From Humulus lupulus (taxonomy: Eukaryota > Streptophyta > Magnoliopsida > Rosales > Cannabaceae): a stretch of 64,000 nt of DNA. Where the stretch lies: NCBI RefSeq assembly GCF_963169125.1, contig NC_084793.1, forward strand, positions 93,577,071 to 93,641,070, read 5' to 3'. Of the stretch, positions 23,636-36,283 are shown in pieces (position 1 is the stretch's first letter; the number at the start of each line of letters is the position of its first letter). Made by a program: the position numbers and the translations under genes. The notes beneath the pieces were generated by a model. The model was not told the origin of the DNA. It did no database searches and saw only the letters and a list, made by a program, of their open reading frames with translations.

Positions 23636-24091
23636 AAAAAAAAAATTTAAATAAATTTATAATTAATATTATTTAAATTTGATTTAATAATTAATTAAAC
23701 TGAAATGATTTTAATTTAAATTTAAATTGATTTAATAATTAATTAAATTGAAATTATTTTAATATTAATTTAATAATTAATTAAATTGAAATCAATTTAA
23801 TATTAATTTAAATTAAAATTGACATAATTAATAAAATAAAAATATGCAAGAAACACAAAATTTGTTAGACATATACAAGAAATACAATATTTGTTAGACA
23901 TATTCAAAATTAACAAATATTGCATTGTGTATGAAGAAAGAGGTAAAAAATAAAAAAAAAACCAAATACAATATTTGTTAGACATATTCAAAATTAACAA
24001 ATATTGAATTATGTATGAAGAAAGAGGTAAAAAATAAAAAAACCTATCAACGAGGTCGGTAACTTTGGATTATTGGTAACATATATGTCGC

Positions 24092-27054
24092 CTATTCTTG
24101 TCGCAACTCATCAATTTGTGCCTCTGTATATGACGTACTTGTTAGCTGCAAAAAATATAAAGTAAAATATATCAATTAATTATTTGATTACATTTATATA
24201 TAAGGTTTCAAAAATAATTTGTAAAATTTAATTAATAATACCGTTCTCAAGTAATGTCCGGGATTCACATGTTCAATCAAATCCTTCAACATCCTCATTA
24301 TGTAGTATCCACATGCCACATTGTCCGGTTGATGTGGACACTATTTATTTAAAAGTATCAGTAATTCGTCATTAAATTGAAACTTGTTAAAAAATGCGTA
24401 CATATTATTCTACTTAATAATTATAAAAGTTCAAAAATTTAAGTTGTAATTACTTACCTGAGGTTGCTTAATGCGTAGAGTATCAGGGATTTCGATATCA
24501 GGAAGATTCATAGAGAAAAAAAGATTGAAAGTGCTGACGATCACTGATACAATCTCCTCACGGTTATTCATATCTGAATTCACCGGATCACAACAATAAA
24601 CATGATATGCATACGGTGCCAAAATAAGCAACATCCAATGTTCACTGCATAAGAAAAACCAAAAAATTATAACTCAAATGTTAAACAAAGAAAGTATTGA
24701 TATGGGTCGGAAAAATGACAACTTTTTAAACTTACCCATAGTTCCAAGGGACAAGCATAACTTGTTCTTTTGATTTTATGTCATTGCATCGTTTGAACAC
24801 GATCGTCGAATGAACTCCCTTGAGTGGCTACAATATTAGGATTGACAAATAAAAACTTATTTTGGCAACCTTGTTGTACCACATATCTGTAAATGAACCT
24901 AATACAAAAATATGAAAATTGTTATATGATTGAATAAATCTAAATGAACGAACTTTGTGAGATATATACCTCATGTAGCTGACAACCACTGCTTGTCCAA
25001 TCTTCTCCTTTCGAGCAAACTGAAGTATGCCATCCTTAAATATATAACAGTGAGACATATCCTGATCAAAAACTTCAGACTCTATGCCTAGATTGACACA
25101 CTCGGCATTAGCCCATTGAGATACGATATTTTGAATCGTTCCAATGGAGTGTGGGGCAATTGTGTTGGAGGAGTTTGTGGTCGTCTTCTTTCTCGTGGTT
25201 GTTGTGTTGATGGAGCTTTTGGTCGTTGTAATCTGGTCCTACTTGAAGAGGGAGCATGTATACAACAATATCAACAATAAAAAAAAATGCAAACAAATAA
25301 ATATAGAATTGTAAAGATAATTATGTAAAAATTTGGCATCACCTCATGATATATATCTTCAGATATAATGACCAAATCCTTAGGCCACGCAATTGGCGCC
25401 CCAATGGCTTGAGCAACTATGTACATGTCCAAATTAGGATATGTAAAAGGGAGAGGACAGGTTGGCTTAATAACGCTAGTAATCATAACTTGGTAGTTGT
25501 TGCTTGCCTCTTTTTCAATGAGTTTACCTGATACAACAACGTTTGAAACCGAACCAATTGCTAATTGGCATGCTCGACCCTACGCAAGAAACATATTATA
25601 TACAAATAAGCATGTTGAAACAGTAAAGAAATTTATTTGGTTTCAGAATATTCAAGAAAGTTTAATTACCTCTTGCAAAAGCAGTTGTAGTGCAATAATT
25701 TGTTATTCTGCTTGAGGCACTAGTGGGTCAGGAGTATAGTAGGACGCATGCACTGGTGGGTCGGACACATAGTATGATGGTGGTGCTGGTGGGACTCCAA
25801 CGTTGGATCTCGACCCACTCTGTTGGGCCATGAATTTTCTCAAGAGCTCATCTTGTTGCTAAAGGCACTCTTCTGGATGTTGTGCTTGTTGACGATGCTT
25901 TTCTTCTTGTTTTCGAAATCTTTCTTCAAACTCCTTTCTAATGTCGTCATTCGAAGAAGAGGCTTTCGATTTATTTTTCGTTGAGGTAGGTGTTGGAGTA
26001 TTCCAGTATATTGTGCAGGACACACCGTGTCCTCCAGCCTTAACATGTCCTCGGGGCTCAGGAGTGCCCAACGCCCTCGTCAGCACATCATCAGGGCCAT
26101 CAGGTGCCCATTTACCCTCAGTTTGGAGTTGTCGGTAATGATCCTGTGAAACAATATTCACAGAAAGTTATATATAGAAGCTAATATATAATTTGATATA
26201 TCAACATTATTAAATATGAACACTTACAATAATTTTTTGAATCTCAGAGGTCTCTCCAACTAGCTCTCTTTTTGCATTCCGATGACCCATGCTCCACAAG
26301 TCTGCCCTATCAAGTTCAGTCAGACTTTTCCCACTTTGTTCCATTAACATCTCTTCAATACGCACATAGCCTCATCTAGAGAGGTTGTGATTATATTTAT
26401 TCAATGCTCGAAAATTTTGCATCTCTTCTCTCTTTCTACGCCACTCGGGAGTTAATCTTTAGTTCACAAACTTTAACCATTCATCTGGAGTTATGACATT
26501 CTCAAATCCAAATGGAATAGCTGGTGGGAACTCATTAGGGAATTTTTTTCATAGCGTTATACACGTGTACCCTTGTGAGATTAGTCTTCCAATTTCGGAA
26601 GTACTTTCCCGCATCCATCAACATTTGTTTCTTTTGTTTGGGGTCCAAATCATAAGTTTTCTGCAAGTTTGAAAGTAATAAGAATCATATTATCAAAACA
26701 ATATATATTTTAAAAACATTAAATGAATTATAATTAATAAAATTATACCTTCATTGTATCCCATATTATATTTTTATCGACCATACTAACATCGTTCCAA
26801 CTGTTAGTGTTGATAGACACAGTGGTTCGAACAATAGCTCAAAGTTGTGATGAAACATTGCTTCTAGTCTCACCAACTATTTGACCATACTCGTTGTATT
26901 CAACACGTGTAAGATGTCCTTCACTCCTTTTTTTTTTTGTGTTTTTAGACATCCATGTACGTCCTCTCACAGCTTTTTGTTCTTGTTCCACTGGCTGAGA
27001 ATGAGGGCCATCCTCCCCTTCATCAGAACTACCACCAACAGGATCACCCTCCAT
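24092..27054 (-). pseudogene. Second CACTA gene: transposon-protein region plus Ulp1/C48 protease domain
   Basis: The 5' part (27054-25730) encodes a charged region and segments like plant transposon-associated proteins (DVLTRALGTPEPRGHVKAGG, then a glutamine/lysine-rich coil). Next come GRACQLAIGSVSNVVVSG and AVG-AWPKDLV-like sequence (25580-25337). The protease is split over exons 24644-24458, 24340 to about 24243 and 24145-24092, with GTAAG donors and CAG/TAG acceptors that keep frame. His is in GEHWML, Asp in CCDPVN, Gln in CPHQPDN and Cys in ACGYYIM, the triad order of Ulp1 (SUMO/ubiquitin-like) cysteine proteases. The gene ends TEAQIDELRQE then TAG. The 5' part has in-frame stops (for example 26839-26841), so the whole is decayed. 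Confidence 0.75.
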
Positions 27055-27191
27055 CTGTAAAACATAAATATCATTATTATAACCATTTTGGAACCTCATA
27101 ATCATAAAAAAAAGTTATACAAACATTTGAATTAAAGATGAAACTAAAAATTTCACATATCATAAACATATCAAACTCATTAAATGGTACC

Positions 27192-30100
27192 TCAAGACCC
27201 ATTATCATCAACCCATAATCCTTCACCGTTTTCACGGAAACAAATACAATGATCATTAACTTCATCATTATCTTCTATTACGGTGAATGTGACAAGTTCT
27301 TCTTCGAGAGGTATATCATGTAAATCACCATATTTAATGTTCCATTCTCTTGTTTGCGTTGGAAGAACAATTGACCATTGGTTGTCTGAAGGAACATTCA
27401 CATAAAATACTTGTTTGGCTTGTGAAGCTAATATAAATCAGTCAGATTTGTGCCCAATTCGTTTTAGATTAACTAATGTGAAACCAAAATCTTCATATAT
27501 TATGTCGCTGTCACTTTTCACCCAATCACAAAAGAAAACAGGTTCTCGAGTTGTGATATAATCTAACTCACAAATTTCATTACTATTCCATAAAAAGTCA
27601 TACCACATTCAACTGAATTTTTATCTTTTGCACTAGAGACTTGCACAGTTTTAGCAACAAGGCTAACACCACTGTTTTGTGTGTTTCTGTTGTTATCGCG
27701 CTCCTTAGTGTTAAATAGAGTACCGTTAATCATGTATGATGAAAACTTGATGACATTAATAGAAGGTCCTCGAGAAATCCACTTAGCGATGTCTGAAATC
27801 TTATTTGATGTGTTTTGTAATTCTGCCACAACCTATTAAATCAACATACCAAAAACAAATCATTAAAAACAACCAACCATGTCATCTTGTAATTACCAAT
27901 TAATGACAACTTTCCATAATCAACACAATTTACCTTTTGTTCTATCCAACTACTAAAAGTTCGATAATGTTTGTCTTGTAACCATTTTGAGTTCCTTGAC
28001 TTGAATGGAAATTTGATCTTTATCCAATTAAAATGTTCCATTCAATTATACATATGTTGTTAAACAACTGAACATACAAAATTACACAACTTAAACTAAA
28101 TGTATTATATAAATATAACTCACTCGATATAAGGTTGAATTTCATTTATATTCTGCAACACAAGACGATGCGCTTCATCTAGTATATCTCGACTTACTGT
28201 GCATACAACGCTACCACGACGACTCTGAATCTCAACATTTTCAACATCATTTAACCCAATTCTTTGTACACCAATCATGTATTCAGAACAAAATTCAACT
28301 GCCTCTTCTGCAATATAGCATTCGACGATGCATCCTTCTGGCCGACTTCTATTCTCAACATACCCCTTAAGAATCTTCATATATCGCTCAAATGGATACA
28401 TCCATCTTAAATAAACGGGACCACAATATCTTAGTTCTCTAACCAAGTGTACTGTCAGATGGATCATTATATCGAAAAATGCTGACGGGAAATATTTCTC
28501 CAACTCACACAATACCTCAACAATTTCATCTCTTAACTTAGGTAACTTAAGCGGATCAATCACCTTACAACACAATGACTTGAAAAACAAGCATAACCTT
28601 GTGATTACATCTCGAACTTTCCTAGGCAACACAGATCAAATGGCCACTGGTAGTAAATGCTACATTAGAATATGACAATCGTGAGATTTCATACCAGTCA
28701 GAATACAACTTTTGATGTTTACCAATGACCTTATATTTGAGGAATATCCGTCTGGAACTTTTATATTAAACAAACATTTGCAAATTTCCATTCTTTCCTC
28801 TTTAGTAAGAGTGTAAGCAGCAGGAGGTAAATATGTTCGTCTCTTATCTGGTTTTGGAGTTAATTCATCTCTTATACCCATTGCAACCAAGTCTTGTCTA
28901 GCCATAATTCCATCCTTAGTTTTCCCAGGAATATTCAACAAAGTGCCAATCAAACTATCACATACATTTTTCTCTATGTGCATAACATCTAAATTATGAC
29001 GTATAAGTAAGAAAGGCCAATATTCAAGTTCGAAGAAAACAGATTTCTTTTTATGACACCCTTTTGGCTCCTCCACAACCTTAGCTTTACGACTACGTTT
29101 CATCTTTGTAGGTGTACGAACTTTAGACTTCCCTAACTTGAACACAATTTTAGACATCTTCTCAAGTACTTGGATCCCATTCAATGGCTCATGAGCCTCC
29201 TCAAACTTTTGTTTACCATTGAATGCCTTCTTCCAAGTCCGAAGTTTATGCGTATTAGGCAAGACCTTCCTATGTCCCATATAACATATTTTCCGAGAGT
29301 GTTTCAAGTATTCAGAACATGTTTTTTCTTCACAAACGGGGCAAGCCTTATATCCTTTCACACTAAACCCAGATAAATTTCCATAAGCAGGAAAGTCATT
29401 AATTGTCCATAATAAGACCACTCTAAGATTAAATTCTTCCTGCCTATACGCATCATAAACCTTAACCCCTTCATCCCAAAAAGTTTTCAAGTCATCTATA
29501 AGAGGAGCTAGATAGACGTCAATGTCATTACCAGGTTTTTTAGGTCCTGATATCAACAAGGTCAAAAGAGTAAACTTTCTCTTCATACACAACCATGGGG
29601 GTAGATTGTAAATAACAAGCATAACAAGCCAACAACTATGCTTACTGCTAAGAGATGCGTGTGGATTAAACTCGTCAGTCCAAAGGCCTAGACGAATATT
29701 ACGAGATTCATTTCCAAAAGAAGGCCACTCCAAATCAACTCTCTTCCAAGCTAGGGTGTCAGCTAGATGTCTTAATTTACCATCCTTTATTCTTTCATTA
29801 GCATGCCACGACAAACTTTTAGCATGTTCGACATTTCTAAACATTCAAATGAAACGAGGAATTGGCAGAAGGTACCACAAAACTTTGGCGGGTACTCCTT
29901 CCTTGACATCGTCACCATTTCTTTTCTTTTGCCATCATGACTCACCACAAGTAGGACACAATTTTGTGTCTGCAAAGCTATTTCGATATAATATGCAATC
30001 ATTAGGACATGCATGAATTTTTTCGTACTGCATGCCTAATGAGCATAACGTCTTCTTTGCCTCATAAAATGAAATTGTAATTTCATTATCTTCAGGCAAT

Positions 30101-30612
30101 AACTCCTTCAAAAAACTAAATAAATCAGTAATGCTTTTATCACTCTAGCCATGTTTAGCTTTTAGATTGTACAACCTAAGAAGCGCAAATAATTTTGTAA
30201 ATCTTGTACAACCAGGGTAAATTGGTTTCTCAGCATCATTAAGGAGTGTCTCAAACTTATTTGGGTCTACTCCTGATCCAAAATGTGCGCCGTCAATCAT
30301 TTCATCTAATGGATCTCAGTTCTCCTCTACTATATTTCTCCTCACTCCTTTTTGTCTACTTGGCAGAGTTGGAGCAATAGGAGCTATCTCCCCATGGTAA
30401 TACCAAATTGTGTAACTCTTGTCGATCCCATTGAAATATAAGTGTTCTTTAATATTTTTAAGATCCATCTTTTTAACATTTCCACACTTAAGACATGGAC
30501 AATAAGTAAAATTTGGGTCTTTCACATTTTCCGAACAAAACCTTAAAAACAAATCGACCCCGTTCCTATATTCCGCAGATAACCTATTCGCTGACATCCA
30601 TTGTTTATCCAT
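27192..30612 (-). pseudogene. CACTA transposase gene (TNPD-like: transposase-associated, tnp2, DUF4218, DUF4216)
   Basis: The start is ATG 30612 (MDKQWMSANRLS). The transposase-associated zinc-binding segment follows (NFTYCPCLKCGN). The tnp2 transposase region spans about 30290-28660 (HACPNDCILYRN, LCPTCGESRW, WTINDFPAYGNLSG, HNLDVMHIEKNVCDSLIGT). DUF4218 spans about 28660-28120 and ends at a GTGAGT donor. Later exons near 28041-27940 and 27829-27192 include DUF4216 (RIGHKS, QAKQVFYVNVPSDNQWSIVL). The protein would cut and move the element ends. In-frame stops at 30316-30318 (TGA), 30145-30147 (TAG), 29845-29847 (TGA), 28660-28662 (TAG) and 28636-28638 (TGA) break it. Confidence 0.9.
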
Positions 30613-30659
30613 ATATTCTCCTATGTCTATCAAAAAGAAAAGAAACGACACTAGATAAG

Positions 30660-32040
30660 CACGTGATAAAGTTAGATGTCTATATAAAACTGATCGTTTA
30701 TTATCCTAAATAAAATCGAGCAGCATTTTCCCTATAATAGTGACCTAACCATCTGCATGTGAATAGCAAAACAAACAATTCAAACAACATACAATAAGTT
30801 TCTTCCTTATAGGATGTCTATATAAAACTAATTGTTTATTATCCTAGATAAAATCAGGCAACATTTCCCCTATAATAGTGACCTAACCATCTGCATGTGA
30901 ATAACAAAACAAACAATTCAAACAACATACAATAAGTTTCTTCCTTATAGCTCTGCATCACACAACCAAATTTCTCAGAACCTACTTCACTAAAACACAT
31001 AAGTTCTTAACCTTCCGTTATCACAGCAACACACAATTTTAATCTCAGAACCTACTTCACTATGGATGAATATTTAAGATATTCAAACTCCTCTAACATT
31101 TGTTTAATAATATTAAAAGTAGAAGTAAGAGAATATATATGTACCTCTTGCAATTAATAATCCAAAAGCTAGCAAAATTACTTCACGTAGTAATCGAATT
31201 CGCTATTAAATCCACAAACCAATAAAATTAAATTAATAAATAATAAATAAAATATCACTAAATATCTAGCAATATATAACTTATTATTATAATTTGAGAA
31301 ACTTAATTACCTCAAATGTGTGATTGATAAAGAAATTTTGATGCAAAATACTCTCTAAAATCTCACCACCAAAATCACAACCTACGAAATTAAATTAATT
31401 AATATGTTAAACATTACTAAATAAATATCACTAAATATCTAATAATTTTAATGATTGGTAAACAAATAAAAAAAACTCCAATGCGCCACTAATTATAACC
31501 TAAACAAAAAATCAATAAAAAATTTCATAACCTAAAAACTTAATAATCAACAAAAACATAAAAATTTTCATATATTTATATTTTTAAAATTATTTAATAA
31601 ATTTATTTTAACATAAATATATATATATATAACAAAATAGTAACAATTTAAAAAAAGTTTAAATATATATACAAAAATATATCTAAATTTCGAAATAAAA
31701 AATGATAAAAATTAAAAAAAAGCATGAACATATATATTATAATGAAATCTATACAATGTGATAGGTTAAATTAAAAAAAACTAAGAAATCATAAATCTAT
31801 AAAAAAAACTTCCATGAAAAAACTAATAAATTCTACAATGTATAGAAAAAAACGCATAAAAATATAAAACTAACACAAAATCATGTATATTACTCATCCT
31901 AATGGAAAACCTATGATTTTTTTTCAAAATAATTAACTAAAATTCAAGAAAATAAAAAAAAAACTTACCTTAAAACCCTAAAAACGCAGCTGTGCTCTCT
32001 GGTTCGTGTATGTGAGGAAGAAGGGAAGCAATAAATAAAT
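30660..32040. other. CACTA 5' region with a 120 bp direct duplication
   Basis: This is AT-rich sequence upstream of the transposase start, probably leader and introns. A segment of about 130 bp near 30680-30815 is repeated at 30813-30948 (shared word ATAGTGACCTAACCATCTGC). AATCTCAGAACCTACTTCAC occurs at about 31038, and a near copy lies near 30973. No gene is seen. Confidence 0.6.
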
Positions 32041-32049
32041 AAATATATC

Positions 32050-32335
32050 AAGGGGACATCCAACGTCTCCCACTGGGAGACGTTGGATGTCCCCCTTATA
32101 CTTCCAACGTTTCCCACTGGGAGACGTGCCACGTATCCCACTGGGACCCCTGGCCTCTTCTCCAGTCTATTTTCAACGTCTTCCACTGTTTTTAATGTCT
32201 TCTAATTGTAGCCATTAATAAAAACTTTCAATGTCTTATACCATCAGACATTTAAAACCACTGATAAGTTTTAATGTCTTACACCAATGGTGTAAGACAT
32301 TGTAGGGAGTCATTGTATATCAAATTTGTTGTAGT
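32050..32335 (+). repeat. Right subterminal repeats of the CACTA element
   Basis: Copies of CCCACTGGGAGACGTTGGAT and related inverted words lie at 32055-32150, followed by TTTTAATGTCTTACACC and its inverted GGTGTAAGACATTG at 32265-32312. They mirror the left subterminal array. Confidence 0.85.
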
Positions 32336-32720
32336 GTTTTTTTTTCTCTTTCTTTTCCTTTAAAATGTCACTTTATTTTCTTCATTTTTCTTGCTTTTCA
32401 AGAGCCAAAAAATACAACATATTCCCTATAAAATAAACATAAATTAAATTAAAACTAAATATTTTCAATAATAAAATATACAATATAAGTTCTATGAAAA
32501 TACTAATTAAAACTTAATTTACTTTGACATTTAACATTAATCTCAAATAAGTAAACTACAAAATATTACAATAAAATATCTATAAAAACATATAAAAATC
32601 TAAAAAATTACAATAAGACTAATAAATTCAAAATTACTTAAAAACTTAATAAATTACTTAAAAACTCAACGCCTATGCAACAATTAGTATAAAAATGTGG
32701 AAAATAACTTTATTTTGTAG

Positions 32721-33855
32721 AGTTATCAATAAATTTTAAATTATTAAAATCTAAAAAATTAAATGAAACAAATAGGAAGAATAAAAAATTGAATATATAT
32801 TTAAGGGTAAATATTAGTAGAGATTTAGTATAATTTTTGTAAATATTCCTTAAATTATTTTGAAAAAAATATATAAAATCAATTTTAATTTACAAAAGCA
32901 TATAAAAAGGCTAATAAAAATAAAAAAAATATAAAAATTCAGAAAAACTACGCCATTGAATGTGGATCAAGAGTCGGTGTCTGTTAAAGTGTAAAAGTTA
33001 GAAACAATGAAATCACAATTTTCACAAATAATTACAAAGCAATACAAATTCCAAAACTAAAATATGTCCATTTGAAAAAAAAATTACTTCAGAAGGTACA
33101 ACTTCCTCTTTTAGTTTATCAGTTATTTTGGATCGTTTCAATTTAGGCTTATCGACAGCTCCATCCTTGTCAGATTCCTTTTGTTTTCTAGGAGACATAA
33201 CTGCCATCAAACATTCACAATTCTCAAATAAATATTAATACTGAATTGACAAAATTGCTCAAGTATGCATCCAAAACAAATGTGGATGATCAATGTTACA
33301 CTAATGTACCAAATATGTATACAATACAGATTCCTCCAACAAATGCTACAACACATGCATATGGCATTACTACTGACATGAATGTATCGCTCAAGAATGT
33401 TCAATGTTACAGCTTTCTGGCAAGTATTTATACGTTGAGCCCTAGAAAATAACTTGTCTCTAATTTATTAGCACTGCCCTATATTTAATCACCATTTCCA
33501 ATTTGTGAAACACAATTCCTATAATAAACTTCAAAATACCTTTATTAAAATGCAAAAATAAATGTATACTCATCAAATTACTCTACCATATTAAAATTTA
33601 AGTACAAATTAATAGTGGTAACATAATACGAAGTTAAACGCAGTTAAGGCAATGTTTATTTTACGACCCTATATTTTACCACCACTTTTAATTAATTAAA
33701 TACAATGTCTATACCAAGATATTAAATCACTGTAATATATCGAATACATAATACACATAGAAGAAATCTATGTAATACCATTGTAATACTCTACCATCTT
33801 CAAAATATAAGTACAAATCATTATTTATAACATAATTTCATGCACGTAGTCTTCG
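32721..33855. other. Unassigned AT-rich sequence with possible gene remnants and a tandem duplication
   Basis: A minus-strand frame at 33200-33095 encodes a short lysine-rich segment (MSPRKQKESDKDGAVDKPKL) followed by a GTAA that could be a splice donor. It could be a decayed exon, but I do not recognise a family. A two-unit duplication of about 190 bp covers roughly 33470-33855 (CCCTATATTTAATCACCA and CCCTATATTTTACCACCA; AAGTACAAATTAATA and AAGTACAAATCATTA). Confidence 0.4.
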
Positions 33856-34615
33856 CAATATGTAGTAACCGATGTTATCTTTCTCTTAGACCTCTTTATT
33901 TATGTGATTATAGGTTGTCTTTATTTTATAGAATATATTTAACTTGTGTTGTGGTGATAGAATAAGGTATAATTTTTGAAATATTTAGTGGTTATGATTA
34001 TTATAGTATAGTATAGTTTTATGATATTAGTAGCATTGTTTATGGAAAAAAATGGGTGATTGTGTAAGAATAAATTAATTATGATATTATTAAGAATTGT
34101 TATGGATCGAGTCTACGTAAATCCCAATAAGATTTTGGGGTTAGTAAATTCAAAATCAGCCTAGAGAATTAGAGTTTTTTATTTTATGGTTGGTTAAAAT
34201 ATTTGTGGATTAAGTTGTTATTCTAGATAATTAAATAGAGTTTTTGTAACTTTAGGGTACTGTAGCTTCAAACCTATTTTTGACCCAGTTATGTTATGAT
34301 TTTGAAAAAAATATTATTTATAAAAAGTTGTAGATAATTGAATTTGGTTTCTAACGGTATAAAGATTGTCGAAATCGGAATTTTATAACTCCAGTTATGT
34401 TTATTTTACTAGAGGTGAGGCCAGAGTTACGAGATTTAGGTAGTTAGAGGTTGTGATATTTTTCTAGGTAGTTTGATTTTAGATACTTTTTTCAATTATT
34501 TAATAAAAATATTAATAAGATAATGTAGAGATATTTTATATAGAAGTTAGGATTCTATTTTATTTAAATTTAAATTTGGATTATAGTTAGAATGAAATTA
34601 TGATTTTTGAGAGCC

Positions 34616-34623
34616 TATAAATA
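34616..34623 (+). promoter_or_regulatory. LTR TATA box
   Basis: TATAAATA in the 2.03 kb solo LTR, followed by a CT-rich leader. Confidence 0.65.
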
Positions 34624-35249
34624 GAGCCTATTCCTTCTCTTTTTTTTTTTTTCATTCACTCTTCCTCTTCTTTAGACCCTCACGCACTCTTTCGCTCCCT
34701 ATTGTTGTCGTGCACCACCATCAAAACACAAACCCTAAGGCCAAAATCATCATCACCATCACCTCTTCACATCTTTGAAACCCTAGTACCCAAAGAGGTC
34801 ACACGACCAAGGTTATCTTTCTTATTGTCAAAACCCTACAAGCAAGCATTTAAGGATCTAAAGTTTTTCTTCAAGATCAAGGTTGAGGTATAGTTAAGTA
34901 TTGATTGTGTTTGAGTTTTAGATCTATTAGTTTATGTTTTAATAATGGTATTATGTTTATGAAATAGGGTTTTAAGCAGGATTAGCATATAATGGACTCA
35001 AGTATAGTTTCTGTGCACCACACTCAAGATCAGGAAAATTAGGTAGGTTAGTCTATGACCTAATTTATGTTTTGTATGACGTAACATTTCAGGTACAATA
35101 AAGGGGTAAGTGTGGCTGGACCTAAGGTGTCCAATGATGTATGACAGACTTATGTCTGGTAGGCTCAGTTGCCAAACTTGTATGACTGACTTATGTCCAG
35201 GGCTTAATTGCCACCCCTGTATAAGCACTTATCTTTGTCTTATACCTGT

Positions 35250-36025
35250 TGTTGATGCGGTTCTTCGGCAACAGATAATTAAGAGAAGAAGAGAAAGAGA
35301 TTAGTACTAAAAACAGAACCGTCACAGATAGGAAATCTTTGGGGGAAAGAACTAGGTGACTCGAGACACGTTTTTAAGTGGTTCGAAGGTTAAAATCCTT
35401 CTACTCCACTAGTCAATATTATTGATATTCTCTGGATATTTGGTTTACAAAGTATATAGTTCTTAAAAGACTATTTTTCCAACCCCTATCAACTCCCAGG
35501 GTCTCCATATTTATAGGAGAAGGCACCTGGAAGTTGGTAGGGAGGTCATCCCGTGACCTTACCATTTGTCATATCAAGTCTGCGATATTCATGATTAATT
35601 CCTAAACCTGACATACAAGTGTGGTCTAATCAGTATGGAAGGAGATAATGGGTCGCACGGCCCAACTCGTCCGTGGGTGTCTGAATATGCACATTCCTGC
35701 TGCGTGTCCGAGAAGTCAGGGGGATATCGGACATGTGATGGCAGGAATATGCACGTTTATCTTGCGTGTTGACTTCCCATAAGGTCAGAGCTTCCTGAGA
35801 AGCTCGCTACCGGAGCAATCTATAACCCGAGCTTATCCGTCCGTGGTCGCCGGATGTTATTCCCAACTCCTGGTACAACAAGCGCGAGCTGGAAACAGGA
35901 CCCCCTCGAGCTAGAAAGGGCCCGTCCTGGAAATAGAGCCTCTGGCCTGTGGGAGCCTCGGACTAAATCATGTTTAGTCCGAGGCCCGTCCTGCTAAACA
36001 ACCCGCGTGAAAACCAGGGCGTACA
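35250..36025 (-). repeat. 3' LTR of the complete Tat element
   Basis: It begins TGTTGATGCGG and ends GGGCGTACA. The minus-strand TATA box is at 35508-35515. It is about 98.6% identical to 47076-47851. Confidence 0.95.
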
Positions 36026-36038
36026 TCTGCCCCCCAAG
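36026..36038 (-). other. Polypurine tract of the complete Tat element
   Basis: On the element strand this reads CTTGGGGGGCAGA, directly before the 3' LTR. The second Tat element has CTTGGGGGGTAAA at the same place. Confidence 0.85.
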
Positions 36039-36273
36039 CTCCTGCTCGTGGTCCATGACGTCAGATATGGGAGACCACAGTAGGGGCTTTTAGACTTCCC
36101 CCACAACCCTTCGTATTCCATGCTTTTCGCAGGCGTCTCATACGTGGAACGCCGTGGGTGGCGACGGTACACTCTACGAGAACCGCATTAAATGGCCTAG
36201 CCTACTGTCCAGCCGTCGATTCACATTTCGAGTGGAGGGTCTCCCAAGAGCCTTTTACACGTGATCCTTCCCT

Positions 36274-36283
36274 TGTATAAAAG
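36274..36283 (+). promoter_or_regulatory. TATA box of the antisense gene
   Basis: TGTATAAAAG lies just inside the 3' LTR on the plus strand, about 735 bp before the ATG at 37009. A likely 5'-UTR intron lies between them (donor GTAAGT at 36504, acceptor CGATAG ending at 37000). This suggests the antisense gene has its own promoter rather than using the LTR. Confidence 0.6.

Larger units (their letters stand above)
23405..32336 (-). mobile_element. CACTA (En/Spm) DNA transposon, 8,932 bp
   Basis: The right end reads CACTACAACAAATTTG on the minus strand. The left end reads CATTACAACAAAATAAGG, so the first motif is mutated from CACTA to CATTA. The 3 bp target duplication TTT flanks both sides (23402-23404 and 32337-32339). 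Subterminal repeats built on GGGAGACATTGAAAGTCTCC lie inside both ends. It carries a tnp2-type transposase gene with DUF4218 and DUF4216 parts, and a second gene with a Ulp1 protease domain, both on the minus strand. Many nonsense codons show it is no longer autonomous. Confidence 0.93.
22090..32720 (-). mobile_element. Old minus-strand LTR split by a CACTA transposon
   Basis: The pieces 22090-23404 and 32340 to about 32720 join into one LTR-like sequence read on the minus strand. The far piece (AAATTAAGTTTTAATTAGTA, then TTTTCATAGAAC) aligns with 16570-16700 of the solo LTR at 16523. The near piece has a GC-rich patch (23222-23370), a TATA box at about 23064-23071, a long AT-rich leader and the word CACTTGGGTTCGACATCC near its end. 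The outer boundaries are uncertain. The CACTA insertion lies upstream of its TATA box. Confidence 0.5.
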
